From: Corythucha ciliata
Taxonomy: Eukaryota > Arthropoda > Insecta > Hemiptera > Tingidae
Direction of reading: 5' to 3'
Length of the DNA stretch: 64,000 bases
Assembly (NCBI GenBank): GCA_038030265.1
Contig: CM075939.1
Span: forward strand, 7,297,253 to 7,361,252
Positions within the stretch are counted from its first letter, which is position 1; every line of letters starts with the position of its first letter. Below are positions 1 to 12,900 of this stretch, in pieces. The notes under the pieces were generated by a model. That model was not told the origin of the DNA. It did not search any database and saw nothing but the letters and a program-made list of their open reading frames with translations. Both the position numbers and the translations under genes were made by a program.

Positions 1-870
1 GAAGTCAAAAAGGCGGAATTCGTTCTTAAAATTAGCCAAAACAGCGAAATTAGGTTCTGTAAGGGCCAAATACCACGAGAGTTTGACATTGGATAGAACT
101 CAAGCATCCTCAGAATTTCGGGTTTGAAAAGCGATGATCCGCAAAACTATTATTTTATCTCTCTTTCTCCCTCTCTCTTTCCGCGAAAGTTTCTGAATGA
201 GGGAAATCCGGGAAAGTTGTTTTTGACTGAGGCAACCCCACGAAACTGCAGGTTTTTCGGGCAACAAAAACCCGCAAACTAGATTGGTAGTGATCCGGAC
301 CTGCAAAAATGGGTTTTTTAGCGAATGGAACCAGCGAAATTGAATTTTTGAACGAAAAACACTGCGAGAAAATCCCTCTTAATTTCTTAATTTTGGGAAA
401 AATTTTTTCCTTGAGTGTCCATAAATCAGCAGAAAGTGGTGAAACCTACGAACATGATTTTTCACGTCATTTTTCTCACTAATTGCCTTCAAATTTTGAC
501 TTTTTGAGCCCGAAAATGTAAGATTCTTGAACAAAATCGCTTAGTTTTGACCAATCAATCAAACTTTGGGGACATAACTCGTCTTATGAGGTGGAGCAAT
601 CCGTTTTTTAATCACCAGATCGTGGATCAAAATTTCTACTATTGTCAACTATTTGAAATGACCCGTGGGAGGGCCATTCCACCTCTTGATCAGCGCTTTG
701 GTTCATGATTGTACAGCCATTTTTGTGATTAACTGGGGGAAAAATAGTTTCCTTTTTCTGATTCTGTGCCTTAATTGACAGCTTATAAGTATTTACTAAA
801 GATTTTATTTTTAAAAAACGCGAGAGGAGCATTGATGGAGGACAATATGAATAAAAGGGTCGTTACTTAC
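1..870. other. ClC-2-like intron 7 (left part), with degenerate repeat at 1-360
   Basis: There is no coding signal. Positions 1-360 carry loose copies of a second repeat type seen elsewhere in the window (pattern CGAAATTAGGTTTTGAAAGA with GCCAAA). The rest is unremarkable AT-rich intron. Confidence 0.5.
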
Positions 871-955
871 CCCATGAGGGCAAAAACAACGAGCTCTTGA
901 GGATCGAATGGAAATTCCATTGTGAAATTCGTCTGGAAGAAAGCCTTCACCGTGT
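871..955 (-). CDS. CLCN2-like: ClC-2-like gene, exon 7 (last exon inside the window)
   Basis: The acceptor is CATGTTTCAG and the donor is a perfect GTAAGT. It encodes [20 protein letters not shown] then ELVVFALMG, aligning with the extracellular loop and next helix of ClC-2. It ends in phase 2. No continuation was found between here and position 1, so the next exon lies outside the window. Confidence 0.9.
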
Positions 956-3900
956 CTGAAACATGAAGGAACAAAACGTTTCATCAATCGGTGAACATCG
1001 GATGGGGTTTTGAAAATACGTACCTTCATCTTTCAACCAAACTGCTAAAAGTTTGAACACTGTTGCACCACACACAGCCGTAAAGAAACCCCGCCAATAG
1101 TTTCTGACGGCGAAATAAACCGTCGTTACCTCGATGCTGAACAGTACTCCTGCGGAAAAACAAAAAAAAACTCTATTGAACGGATTTCCGGTAGGCTCTC
1201 GTGAAATGACAATTTTTTATACCTCCAATTGGAGCGCCAAAACAACTGGCGACACCGACGGCACAGGCCGCCGCCAACATTTCCGTATTCCTCGACTCAT
1301 TCTCATAGATGCCCTGGAATGAAGTGACCAGTTTTGATAGAAGAGTCGCTGCGATGCTCGCTATATGAACGAACGGACCTTCTTTCCCAAGTGGCAGACC
1401 GCTGCCGAGCGTTGCCGTCAGTCCGACCACTTTGGCGACGAGCGTTCGAAAAGTCAGGTACTCTTTGAGGGCGACTCCACGGAGTATTGTTTTCATTTCA
1501 GGGATACCCGAACCTTTATAACGTATTTATTTCGTTTAAAATAAATATCCATAAAATTGTTACAATTTTTGAGTAATAAGTATTACCAATCGACTGCGGG
1601 GCTACAATGTGTACGAAACCCGCCGAAAATAAAATAAGGGAAAACGGTAAAGAGATCCACGCAAAGTACTGCGCTACTGGATGAGTTGTGAGATCTCGAA
1701 ACAACCACAGTCTACCTATTATAATTGGGTGAGGGGAAGGGCGGGGCGGTTATTATGAAAATTACATGACTCGAGTACACAATTTCAAGGTTGACGTTAA
1801 AAAATAACGAAATTTTACCTTTATTGCACATACTGATTCCGAGATCCATGAAAAAACTTAAAAGTGCCATTATGAGGCCTAGTAAGGCAAGAAATACCCA
1901 GTCTTCACCCAGTCGGGCAAATGTTTGACGCCAAACCCAACCAAGGGCCTTGGCTAGCCGTCCTCGACATTTGCCTACAATTTAAATTCAAGGCTTAATA
2001 TGGGGTTGGAGGAGGGAGGGGGTTATGAACAAATAAAATATGTTGTTACCTCGATATTTTAATTGCATTAATTCGTCAGCATCTATGTCGAGTTCATCTT
2101 TCTTTTTTTTCTTGTGCTTTTTGGCTTCCTCTTTGGCGTAGGCTCCAAGCTCTCGCGTATAGCGGCCATACATCTGTCAAGATAGAACCAAATCTTACTA
2201 AATGAACCAAATTTTGATGGCTGAGAACCCGGCACTTTAATTAATTCCGCTTTGTCTACTACAAAACTACACGGGTGCTCATGTTTAAATCCTTTGCAGC
2301 GGGTGGTTTTTCCTATACTCGAATCGTAGTTTTTTCTCTCTCTCTTTCTCTTTCTCTCTCCCACCCAAACGTGCGGGACACAAGGTATAGTGAGACAGAA
2401 CCAAATCGCTAACGTAATAAATGTGCTAAAATGATTTGGTAGTCAAACAATTCCCCCCCCCCCCCAACAATCCTTGCGGGCATCACCTGAAAAATGGTCG
2501 TCTCTCATTTCCCCTCCTGACCATCAGAATAGCAAGAAAGAAAATTTTTAGACAACTGTCCAAATTTGTACTCCCCCCCCCCTTCATATTGGTCTGATAG
2601 ACGCGAAAAAGTCAACAATTGACCGTGGACATGGACAATAAAATTATAGGATGACTTTCTTATTACATGGGTGGTAATTTTGAGTTGTTTAACGGAGCGT
2701 GTATCTGGTCTATGCGAATAACATTTTTTTTTTTCTTCGCCGTATTTTTTATTTGTCATCATCGTGGGTATCTATATTTATCGTTATGAGAATAGTTCTG
2801 TGGGAAAAAATAGCTCATAGCTAAAAAAAAAAAAAAGGCTTTTACGATATTTTGACGCCACTTTAACGTTGTAGAAGAGTGCATGCTTGAACACGTTCCA
2901 TTTCCGTTGATAGTGAAAATGTACATGCCAGAATTTCTACTATAGCCCGAGTCATTTCAAATAGACTGCCTATGTGGCTTTTACGGTTGATTGAGATTCG
3001 GATGTCACTGACAGCGTTGCAGAGCTCTGATGCGGCGATAATCGCACACACTCCTTGCACGTATACCCTGGCAGCGACAATATACCTTCAACCTCATGGG
3101 ATTCACAGCAGTGTTATTCTTCGCGCGGCCTGGAGAATCGCGAGATTCAGAACGGTTCGTACCCATGACCCTTTGCCAAACAGCCCCATCAACTCCCCCC
3201 CCCCAACCCCAACCCCTCAACGGCTCGCTATCAAACGGCACGCTGTGGTGGACTAGTGTTGCCCATTTTTACGAATTTCCCGTCCAATCTGACGGAGTTA
3301 GGGTAACCGGAATTGGGGTGGGGGCTCTAGCGTGCCTTGGCAGGGGGCGAGGGGGGTGGACCGCCCCGGGCCTCCGTTCAGATGGGGCCCCTGAATAGCT
3401 TAAAGTTAAAAAAATCGGGATTTTTACGTAGATAAGATGAGAGCGAATGGCTAAACTCGCTTGTGAAAATGGAAAAAAACGCTGATTCATGGCTGAAATT
3501 GAGAAAAATTGCTGAAATTTATGGCTGTTGGCATATTTAAAAGCGCTAATTCACAGTTGACATTGAGACAACGCAAAATCACGAACTTTTGGGGCAAAAT
3601 CGGGACTGATATTAGGAAAAAGCGCTAATTCACCACAGCTAAAACTGAGAAAAGTGCTAATTCAAGGACGAAAAAAAGAAAAACGCCAATTCGCGTCTTA
3701 AAAAACAAGAAACACGCTAATTCACAGCTAAAATTGTGATAAAATGCTACAATTTAGCAGCTTTAAAAATTGAGAAAAAGCGCAAATTAACAGCTTAAAG
3801 GGGAAAACGCTAACTCATGAATTCTCGGGGCAACATTGGGACATTGGGGGGGGGGGGGGATTCGCGTCTAAATAAAAGTTGAGGAAAACTCAACTAAGGT

Positions 3901-6900
3901 ATGAAAAATTACGATTTCACGGATAAAATCGAGAAAACCCGCTAAAAATCGCAGCTAAAATTAGGAAAAGGTGCTAATTTACTGATAAAATTGAGAAAAA
4001 AACGCTAATCCAATCCACAGCTGAAAATAAGAAAACGCCAACTCGCCGATTCTTGGGGGCAACTTCTCGGGGGCCGAAATTGAGAAAAAGCGCTCATTCA
4101 CGCGGCTAAAACTGAGAAAAACGCTAATTGACGGATAAAAAAGAGAACAACGCAAATTCGAGTCTAAATATTACAGAAAATCGCTATTATGATAAAGTGT
4201 TACAATTTGACAGCTCTAAAAATTGAGAAGAAGCGCGAATTCACAGAAAACGCCAACTCACGGATTGCCGGGGCTGGGACTGAAATTGAGAAAAAGCGCT
4301 GATTCACGGCGTAAAATAGAAAAAAAAACGCGAATTCGCGTCTAAAGCTGGAGGAAAACTTTAATTTATAACTAAAGGTATGAAAAATTCCAATTTTAAG
4401 GATAAAATCCAGAAAAAATGCTATAAAACACGCAGCTAAAATTAAGAAATGTGCAAATAAGCTCATTCGCTGCTAAAATGGAGGGTAAAAAGGCTAATTC
4501 ATAGCTGAAATTGAGAAAACGCCAACTTGCAGATTCTTGGGTAACTTCGGGAACAAAATTGAAAAAAAATCACTGATTCAAGTGGCTAAAACTGTAAAAA
4601 AAAAAGTTAATTCATGGAAAAAATTTAGAAAAACACGAATTGGCGTTTAAAATGGAGAAAAACGCTAATTTGTGAATAAAATTTGGACAGAGCACTTAAA
4701 CGCTACCTCTACTTTTCGGATTCTTGGGTAATAAATAGAGAAAAACACGAATTGGTGTTTCAAATAGAGAAAAGCGCCAATTCACAGCTTAAATTTCGAA
4801 AAATTGCTACTTTGCGGATAAAATTGGGAAAGAGCACTCAAACACTACCTAATTTGCGGTTTCTGGAGGCAAGTTCAAGGTTAAGAGCTTTAAAAAGCGC
4901 CGATTTGCAGCTGTAAATGAGAAAATGAGCTCATTCGCGGATAAAATTGAGAAAACGCACATACGCAGTTTTCGAAGGCAATTTCGAGGCTAAAATTTGG
5001 AAAAATAAGTTCTCCAACGCTTCTAAAAATTATATTCCTAGTTTAATTAGATACTAAAGGGCCTCCAAGAGATTTCCGCCCCGGGCTCCGACAGGCGTTG
5101 TTCCGCCACTGCGGGTAAAAGTGGTTTCCGAGGACGCCCGGTACGAAAAGTAGGACAATAGAACGCTTTCGACGTACAGTACGCCGCCTAAATACAAATT
5201 AACAACGAAAAATCTTTGATCAGTTTGATAATGTTTACGGGAGGTCCGCCCACACAACCACTTTAGTGTTTCGGGTAGGAAATTAGGTTTCAAAAGAGCC
5301 AAAACTATGAAATTATGGTTTTTGAATGAGCCAAATCCGTGAATTAGGTTTTGAACGAGCGCGAGAGCCTGCGAAACATGAGTTTGTGGGAGCCAACATG
5401 ACAAAATTTTGTGTTTGATCGAGCCAAATCCATGAATTATTTGATTTTGGAATGAGCTGCATTTGTTTTCCGAACTAGTTAAATTTGCGACATTGATTTT
5501 AGAAAAAGGCCAAGGACACGAATACCGTTTTTAAAAGAATAAAAGTACGCGAAATTAGTGTTTGAAATAGCAAAAATCCACAGTCTTTGTGTTCAAAGCA
5601 GCCGAAATCACGAAATTTGTTTTTCCGACGTTAGCGTTTTGAATTGGTCAAAGCCGTGCAACTGTCGACTCCAGAATGACCCCAAACCCACGAAATTTGG
5701 CTAGTAAAATAACCAACATCTGTGAAATTGTGATTGAAATAAGCCAACATTTACGAAAATAGGTTTTGAAAGAATAGAAATCACCAAAATTTGGGATTTA
5801 TAGGACACAAATTGACGAAATTTAGGTTTAGAATTAACCAAATTCGGAAATTTAGATTTTGAAAGAGCTCAATTTATTTTCTGAATTGACTAAACCTGCG
5901 AAACTGGTTTCCAGTAAGATCTAAAACCGTGAAATTTAGTTTTGAAGGTGCCAAAATTTGAAACATTTGGTGACGACCACAGCAAAATTTCGGATTGAAA
6001 AAGCCAAAATCACTAATTTGGTTTTTTCGTCACTACTTTTCCTTACTAATTTTGATTGTTGCATGAACCGAACACGCGAAATGTGTTTTAAAAGAGGTAA
6101 AGCTTACGAAATTTTGTTTTAAAACAGCGAAAATTCGTAGAATTGGTTGTTTAAAGAGTAAGCTCCTCGTAATTTGAGATTAAAAAGTGAGAAAATCAGC
6201 AAAATTGGTGCACTAAATACTAAAATTAGTGGAATTTTGTTTCTATAAGGTGCCAAATTTGATACTCTTGTTCATGGAAGGAGGGAAAAATTGGATTTTG
6301 AAATCAACGAAAATCCCTGAAATTGGGTTTTAAAGGCGCCAAGTCCATTAAATTTGAACTCTGAAAGAGTGAAAGTCCGTAAAATTGGTTTTTGAAACAA
6401 TAAAACCCACGAAGTTTGACTCTAATTCGCAGTTTCGCCATTCAACTTCCAAACTAAAATTGAGATAAAATCACTGATTCAGCGGTGCATGGAGGCCATT
6501 CTACGAATAAATTGTGGAAATCAACGCAAAAAGTGAAGGTTTTGGCCCATTCCCGCGGTTAAAATTGAGAAAACACACTTTAACATTGACAAAAAAAAAG
6601 ACGCTTTCAGGGGCAAAAATGGCAAATTCACCAGTGGAACAGCAAAAAATCGTCCATTCGCGTAAAAAAAACGGGAATAGATGTGCTGATTTGCCGCAAA
6701 ATTAGCAGAAAACACGCCAATTTGCAATCGCAGATGTAAAGTTGAGGAAAAACGTAAACTTGAAAAAATCACTGATTAGCGCGGCTACAATTAAAAGAAA
6801 AACGCTGATTCTCGGCTAGAACTGATAATATAAGAAGCAATATTCTATACCTAAAAGTAGCCTTAATGCGGTGCTAAAATGTAAAAAAAAAACCAAAAAA

Positions 6901-9900
6901 AAAACGCTAATTTGTTGGTAATATTTAGAAAATAACTACAGACAGTCTGTCAAAAATTAAGAGATTTTAAAGGTTAATTTTAAGCCTAAATTGAGAAAAA
7001 ATGCTAATTCGCGGCAAATAGTGGAAAAAACCGACAATTTACAGGTAAAATTGCGCCAAATGTCAATTCGTGATTGAAATCGAGAAAATTTGCTAATTTA
7101 CACGCTTGAAACGCTACTACGCTGCTAAAATTAAGAAAAAGTGCTACATTCGCGGCTAACATTGAGAAAACTGAATTAATACGCCATTTGCGGCCTCCGA
7201 AGGCAACTTTTGGGGGCAGAAATTGAGAAAAAGCGCCAATTTATGGCAATGAGTGAAAAAAGCGCTAATTTGCGGGTAAAACTGAGAAAAATCGTTCATG
7301 CATAGCGTGTATGGTTGATGAACAAAAAAAAAACCTAATTTGTGAAAAGCCCTCTATTTTACTGATAATATTGAGAAATGATGAATTAGCGCTTATTCTC
7401 AATATAGCGTTTTCCTCAATTTTGGACCAGAATTAGCACTTTTTGTCAATTTTGCTCACGAACTATCTAGCGCTTTTTCTCATTAGCCGCGAATTAACTT
7501 TTTTGTTACAATTTTACCACAAATTAGCGATTTCTCTCAATTTTGGACACGATGAGTAAGCAATTTTCTTCACTTTTTGACATGCATTAACGTTTTGTCT
7601 ACACTTTATCCGCGAATTAGCGCTTTTCCCCGATTTTTATAGCCGCGAATGAGTTCTTCTTCTTTGATTCTAACGTGATCGAGCATTTTTCCCTTCCGCA
7701 TTAGGTAGGAGTATTAGGGGGTAGGGGGGGCCTTTTTTTTTTTCATTAGCCCGAAATCCAGAGCCACACTTTTAGGGGGGCTTAATCCCAATTTTAGCCT
7801 ATTTAGTGCTTTTTCTCAATTCTAGCCATAAATCAGCAAAGTTTCTCCAAGCTGAGTGGCTCACTCACTAGCTTTCAGTGGTAGTGGTGAGGGGGGGCGG
7901 ACCACCCGGCTTGCCCTCGAAAAGCTTAAAGATGGAAAAACGAGCATTTTTAGGTTCTATGTTCATGGTTGTAGGCACGTGTAAAAGAAATCGTCCTGTT
8001 GGGCGGCGATTTTCGGTCCATTCGACATGGTTTATGGAAAGTTTCAGGTGCTCCGCAAATTGTGCGGCAGAATGTACGATTCAGCCCACGAAAGCGCTAT
8101 TCTGAAAGCACAAATTGAAAAATTAAAGCCTTCTGGAGGCAATTTCGAGGCTAAAATAGAGAAAATACGCTGACCCCTCCAGTTTATTTTAGGTGTCTGG
8201 CTAAAATTGAAAAGGCGCACCAATGTGCCGTTCTTGTGACTAAAACTGTGCAAAAGCGCTCATTCGCTGTTACTCGACGCAACTTGCCAGCCAAAATTGA
8301 AAAAAACAAATCGCTGATTTTCACCATTTTACGGCTAAAATTAAAACAAAACGCTAATGTGCTGTTATGCCCGCGGCTAAATTTAAAACCAGAACTGAGA
8401 AAAATATCCAATTCGCAGCTGAAATGATAATGTAAAATAGCTAATTCACGGTAAAAATAGAGAAAAAGCCTAATGTAGGGCGTACAAACAACAAAAGGCT
8501 CTGATTTAAGGCTAAAATTGTGATAAATCAGAATGAAAACCGCTCATTTGCGGGTAAAATTGAGAAAAATCACTAATTTACGAATAAAATGTGAAAAAAG
8601 TGCTAATTCGCGGAAAACAATGAGGAAAATGAAGATTCACGGCTTTCGAGATAAACGCTTTTGAGAGAAATATAAGCGTTAATTTGCGGCTAAATAAATT
8701 TTAAACAAAATTCCAATTCGCAGCTACAAATGAAAAGTAAAAACTCGCTAATTCACAGCTGAAATTGAGGAAAACGCTAATTCGTGGATAATTCGCGGAG
8801 TAAAAACGCCGATCGCGGCTAAAGTTAAGAAGTAGTGCTGATTCGCGTATGAAATTGGAAAAAAATCGCTTTTTCGCGACAAACATTGAGAAAATCGCTA
8901 ATTCGTGGCCGAAATTAAGAATAATCGTTAATTAGCGGGTAAAATTAAGAGATTTTCGCGGCTAAATTTGAGAAAAAGGGCTACATCTCGGCTAATTGTA
9001 AAAATTTGCGTGAATTCGCGTGTTACAAACGCTATTTTATGGTTAAAATATGTGTATGAAAAACCAATTCGCAGTTGAAATACACAAAATCGCAAATTCA
9101 CAGCTAAAATAAAGACAAAGAGTTGATTGGAGTGACAATTTTCATGATTGTCTGGTGGGACTTGTAGAATCTATTCTCTCGTTTCTTGCTTGACTCCACA
9201 AATCATGGTGGATGATGGCATAGTGGTGGTGGGGGAGGTAGCCACTTGCAGGGGTGTAGGTACGGGGGGAATATGGGGGATAGATCCCCCCCCCCCACAG
9301 AGCTACAAGTATACGAACGAAGAAGCACTAGTAGCATAACGAAGGGCCCCATAAAATCTCCAAAAATGAGCGTTTCACGTTGAAATTAGGTTTATCAGAT
9401 TTTCTGGACTTAAAGCAGCCCGAAAAGGTCCGAGTACGTCCAGCTTTTTCCTTGGACTTCAGACCCAACGCAGTAGTGTACCGAGGTACGGGGGGGGTTC
9501 ACCCCGGACCCTCTATCAGGCAAGAATCGGTCATATTCGTGGCTATAGCTGCTAAAAAGCGCTGATTCGTGGTCTCGCGATGCAACTTCCAGAGGCTATT
9601 CTTCGAATAAATTGTGGAAATCAACCAGTGGCGGATTTTCAGGGAGGGTTTTGGGGGTTTCAACCCCCCCTAATAAGATGGCGCCTACTATAAAATATGA
9701 ACTGTTGAAGAGGGAGCTGCACAGATGATTATTTGACCCGTAATTCGCAGCTATAAGTAAAAACAGCAATCAACCACTCAGAACCCTCATCTAGTATTGA
9801 AAAAACGCCCATTCCAGAGGTTTTTTGTGGTAACATCGGGGCTGAACTTGAGTAAAAGCGCTAATTCACACATATTTAACATGAAAATGTCACTAATTCG

Positions 9901-12900
9901 TGGCGAAAACATAGAGAACCTCCTAATTCACGTCCACAACTAAGAAAACTGCTTTTTACTTCCCACATAAAATGGGAATTAAACGCTTGTTCGCGGCTGA
10001 AAATTGAGATAAGGTTCAATTCGCGGCAAAAAGCCCGTATTATAGCAACTGAAATAAAGAAAGTCGCTGATTCGTGGATCAATTTTTAGAAAATCCACTA
10101 ATTCGCAATTCACCGCTAAAATTAAGATAAAATTTGGCGGCTACGGTGAGAAATAGTGCTAATTCGCGGCAAAAACAGTAAAAAAAAAAACGCTGCCAAA
10201 ATTGAGGAAAACGCTACGCCACGGAAACACGCTCACTCTCGGCTAAAACAAAGACAAACCGCTTATTCCCCATAAAAATTGAGGAAAAAACCTTATTCGC
10301 TTCTATAATTGTAGAAGTGCGTTATTTCGCGGCATAAGTTGGCAACAAACTATCATTCACAGCCCACTAATTCGGGGATGAGAGCGGTAACTCGCGGGTA
10401 AAATTAATAAATAATTCGCCACCATGCAGGGAATATCTCGCGGCTAAAATTGAGAAATAGCGCTAATTTGCGGGAATAGAGGTATTTCATAGAGGTAATC
10501 ACAATGACTGAAAAGTGAAGAAAAACGATTCGCTAATTCGAATTGAGAAAATACGGTAACAAGCTGCTGAAATTGAGGGGGAAACGCTTCTTTGTCCGAT
10601 ACATTTGATAAGACACACTAATTCGTGGCTAAAACTGAGAAAGACCGTGCGCTAATTCCAGGCTAAAATTGAGACAAATCGCTCATTCGCTTCTAAAATG
10701 GAAACGAATGATAGTTTACGAAATAATTTGACAAAATCCGCTAATTCACAGCTAGAAAAGAGGAACCGCGGTAATTTGCTTGTGATTCTACTCTGGTATA
10801 TTCACAACCCTTAAATGCCCATCGGGCATCGCGTGGATATCCAGTCAGGAAATTTCCAACTTTGTGGGAATTTGTCAGGCTTTGCGCTAAGGCCGGTTAG
10901 CCAGAGTTTCGCTGCCAGAAAAAAAGGCCCCAAAACTCGCAATTTTGCTAAAATTAATATAATTAAGGCCCTAAACTTTCATTTTCGAGGGAATTAAGAC
11001 AGGAAAGTCGCATTACCGTGGATATTAGGCCATGAAACTTCCAATCTTTTGGGTATTCGTGCTCTGAGTGGCTGAGGAAGAGACATTACAAACACAATGC
11101 TTGGCGCTTACTATCCTGCAATTACATGGCTATTCGTGAGGCCATGGACGCTGTCGGGTTCGTCAGACCAATAGACTTCAAACTTTTGCAATTCTGTTGA
11201 ATTAAGCCGTGGAAATTGCCTAATTTAAGCCAGGAAAGCCAATTGCTAAAAAACCTAGGAAACTTCCCATTTCTCCTGAAAATGCTGTGACTTTGCGGCT
11301 ATTTGTCAGGACGCTGTCGTGGTGTTGACACCATTGTCTAGGTTCCGCGTTCACTAAACTAAAAAAATCCCCGAAACTTACAAAATCGTGAAACGGTGCA
11401 GTATCGTGAGTTTCTGACAGTAAGCTCTCAACTTCGCTGACATTTGCCTCCAAAATGTCACTATTTTGCAGTTGTTCGTCAGGGCGCAAGCGTGGGAGGC
11501 TATTTACCTACCCCGCGGGAATCAAGATAACTTTAAAAATAAGGCCCGGAACTTACTAGTTCATAGGCCAGAACATTGTTTCATTAGAAGAAAGAGTTCA
11601 TCAGATTTGTGGTGGAACCCCTCCCAAGATAAAATCCTAGATCCACCACTGAAATCAACGCAAAAGTGTTGCATTTGGGCAAAACCCGAGGTTAAAGTTG
11701 AGAAAACACGCTATAATATTGACAAGTAAAAGACACTTTCAGGTTAAAATTGGACATAAATGGCAAATTCACAACTGAAATGGCGTAAAATCGCCCATTC
11801 ACGTGTGAAAAAGGGATTAGGATGCTGAATAGCCGCCAAATTAGCACAACACGCTATTTCACAGCTGAAATTGCGAAAAATCGCTAATTTGCAATTTGCA
11901 GATATAAAGATGTGGAAAAACGTTTATTTGCGGATACAAAATGAAGAAAATCACTAATTCGCGGCCAAAATTGAAAAAATAACCAATTAGCACAGCTAAA
12001 ATTAAGAAAAACGTTAATTTTCAGTTCAAATTGGGGAAAAGTGCTAATTCTCAGTTAAAAATGGAAAAAATTGCTAATTTGCAGATTAAAATGAGTCAAA
12101 CGCCTATTCTTTGGCAAAAATTAACAAAACTCGGTAGGCTGCTAAAATTTAGAAAAAGCGAAAATTCGCTGCTAAAAAAGCAAGGATTCACTAATTCTCG
12201 AATTAAGTGTCGTGAAATTTATTATTTAAAAATGATGATTTTTTGACAGAAATGGATGGATAGATGTAAATTTTTTGGTTTTAAAAAAAATGTCCATTTA
12301 TAATTTAAATTCGTACCTTCTGAAGGCATTTTTGTGGCTAAAGTTGAGAAAAATGGCAAATTCATGCATGGCTATAGTATAATGTTAAAAAATACGCTAA
12401 TTCACGGCTAGAACTGAAAAGAAGCAATAATCTGTACCTATAAAAGTTATATAGTTTTGCTAATGCGGTGGTAAAATGTGAAAAACCGCTAATTTGCGGA
12501 TAATATTCAGAAAATAAAATAATCATCCTAGTCAAAATCAAGAGAAAGGTTAATTTTAAGCCTAAAAATGGAGAAAATTGATAATTTGCTGCTAAAAATG
12601 GAAAAAATCCCCAATTTACTGCTGAAATTGCGCTAAACGCCAATTTGTGACTGAAATTGAGAAAATTCGCTAATTCACAGGTTTGAAACGCTATACAACG
12701 CGCCGCCGCTATAATTTTAAAAAAGCGCTAATTCGTGGTTGAAATTGAGAAAAATTATAATTTGCGCCAAAAACTGAATATACGCCAATTTGCAGATTCT
12801 GAAGGCAACTTTTCAGGCTGAAATTGAAAAAAAAAAGCGCTAATTTATGGCAATAGCCGAAGAAACCGCTAATTCGCGAGTAAACTGTGAAAAATCGCTC

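Noticed and set aside
3005..3398. Coding exon in the GC-richer patch of intron 1
   Set aside because: Three overlapping frames on both strands are open because of composition. No domain and no splice signals fit, and the patch runs into a hAT-like terminus at 3341.
8044..8427. Open frames such as 8044-8253, 8184-8411, 8236-8427 and 12362-12643 as genes
   Set aside because: They are translations of the minisatellite (FSILA, KLRKNAN and similar phrases recur in every block) and occur on both strands.
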